32,270 nucleotides of DNA from Chloroflexota bacterium (lineage in GTDB: Bacteria > Chloroflexota > UBA6077 > SHYK01). The position numbers and the translations under genes were made by a program. Numbering within the stretch: the stretch's first letter is position 1; each line of letters opens with the position of its first letter. Where the stretch lies: contig WHTR01000009.1 of the NCBI GenBank assembly GCA_009377635.1, positions 5,645 through 37,914 of the forward strand, read 5' to 3'. Shown one piece after another: positions 31,931-32,270 of this stretch. The notes below the pieces were generated by a model. That model did no database searches and had not been told where the DNA came from. It saw nothing but the letters and a program-made list of their open reading frames with translations.

Positions 31931-32270
31931 ATGGCCGATCTCACAGCAGGCCACGTCGAGGTCCGGTCGGTTGCTGGCGGAGACCTCGAGGTCTATGAGG
32001 GGGGCGCGGGCCGACGCGTCGTCCTTCTCCACGGGTGCTACGGCTGGTGGGGGTGGGAGCCCCTTCACGAGCGCCTCGCCGAGCGCTTTGCGGTGTTTGC
32101 GCCCTCACACCCAGGATTCGGGCGCTCCAGTCAGGCACCGGGGGTTGAGACGGTCGACGACCTTGCCTACTACTACCTGGATCTGCTGGACGAGATGGGG
32201 TTCTCGCCGAGTCGGATCATCGGATTCGGGCTCGGCGGCTGGCTCGCGGCCGAGATCGCCGTCCGCTGTC
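31931..32270 (+). CDS. Alpha/beta hydrolase, N-terminal part (cut by the window end)
   Basis: The frame opens at ATG 31931, six bases after GGGAG, and is open to the window edge (113 residues). The fold is recognisable: LLHGCYGWWGWEPLHERLA (oxyanion loop), FAPSHPGFGRSS and IIGFGLGGWLAAEIAVR. The last is the nucleophile elbow, but Gly (GFGLGG) sits where Ser is expected. The remaining residues lie outside the window, so the acid and His cannot be checked. Confidence 0.8.
   Translation, partial: MADLTAGHVEVRSVAGGDLEVYEGGAGRRVVLLHGCYGWWGWEPLHERLAERFAVFAPSHPGFGRSSQAPGVETVDDLAYYYLDLLDEMGFSPSRIIGFGLGGWLAAEIAVRC

Overview
This 32.3 kb window of GC-rich bacterial DNA looks chromosomal and is tightly packed with short intergenic gaps. 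The gene set suggests a Chloroflexota-like organism: a fused gamma-alpha 2-oxoacid:ferredoxin oxidoreductase, a B12-dependent ribonucleotide reductase with tandem NrdR boxes, HemQ, a SigA-like sigma factor with a long divergent linker, UbiD, and an unusual CysRS/MshC-like ligase. That assignment is an inference from protein style; no rRNA or species marker was found. Nothing here looks like a complete phage, integron, CRISPR array or large transposon.

Layout. (1) 1-6.1 kb is core metabolism: an IscA/HesB Fe-S protein, the korAB pair behind a structured leader, then (minus strand) hemQ and moeA, and a gamma-carbonic-anhydrase-like protein. (2) 6.1-14.0 kb holds a Nudix gene interrupted by an amber codon, a sigma-70 factor, a DtxR-family metal regulator, an anchored alpha/beta hydrolase, a Fpg/MutM glycosylase, and a UbiD decarboxylase with a MocA-like nucleotidyltransferase. 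(3) 14.0-18.4 kb holds a metallo-beta-lactamase-fold gene bracketed by two copies of a short inverted-repeat element, a TPR-LuxR regulator and an RpiB-like isomerase. A second dispersed repeat family occurs here in opposite orientations. (4) 18.5-22.5 kb is an accessory, decaying stretch: a membrane protein with a Trp-to-stop change, a frameshifted BrnT-like toxin beside an intact antitoxin-like gene, fused remnants of a divergent citrate synthase/Lrp pair, an intact MFS transporter, a VapBC-type module and a degenerate nucleotidyltransferase. (5) 22.6-26.4 kb is a three-gene minus-strand operon: class II aldolase, aryl-CoA-ligase-like enzyme, and an aldehyde dehydrogenase with a frameshift near its N-terminus. 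(6) 26.6-32.3 kb is mostly housekeeping: an excisionase-type HTH protein, nrdJ, a tRNA with anticodon CAT, a Rieske ferredoxin, a CysRS/MshC-like ligase, a palindromic repeat and the start of an alpha/beta hydrolase.

How the genes fit together. KorAB would link 2-oxoacid oxidation to ferredoxin reduction and needs Fe-S assembly; the Rieske protein is another Fe-S electron carrier. HemQ supports haem synthesis, and MoeA and the MocA-like enzyme support molybdenum cofactor work. UbiD, the CoA ligase, the aldehyde dehydrogenase and the class II aldolase together suggest aromatic or hydroxy-acid catabolism, but no substrate can be read from the sequence.

The main points of interest are the number of genes broken in recognisable ways, the two small repeat families, a Fpg whose catalytic second residue is Ala instead of Pro, a gamma-CA with one metal-binding His replaced by Glu, and a leader upstream of korA that can fold in two mutually exclusive ways. 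I did not find a clear new defence or biosynthetic system.
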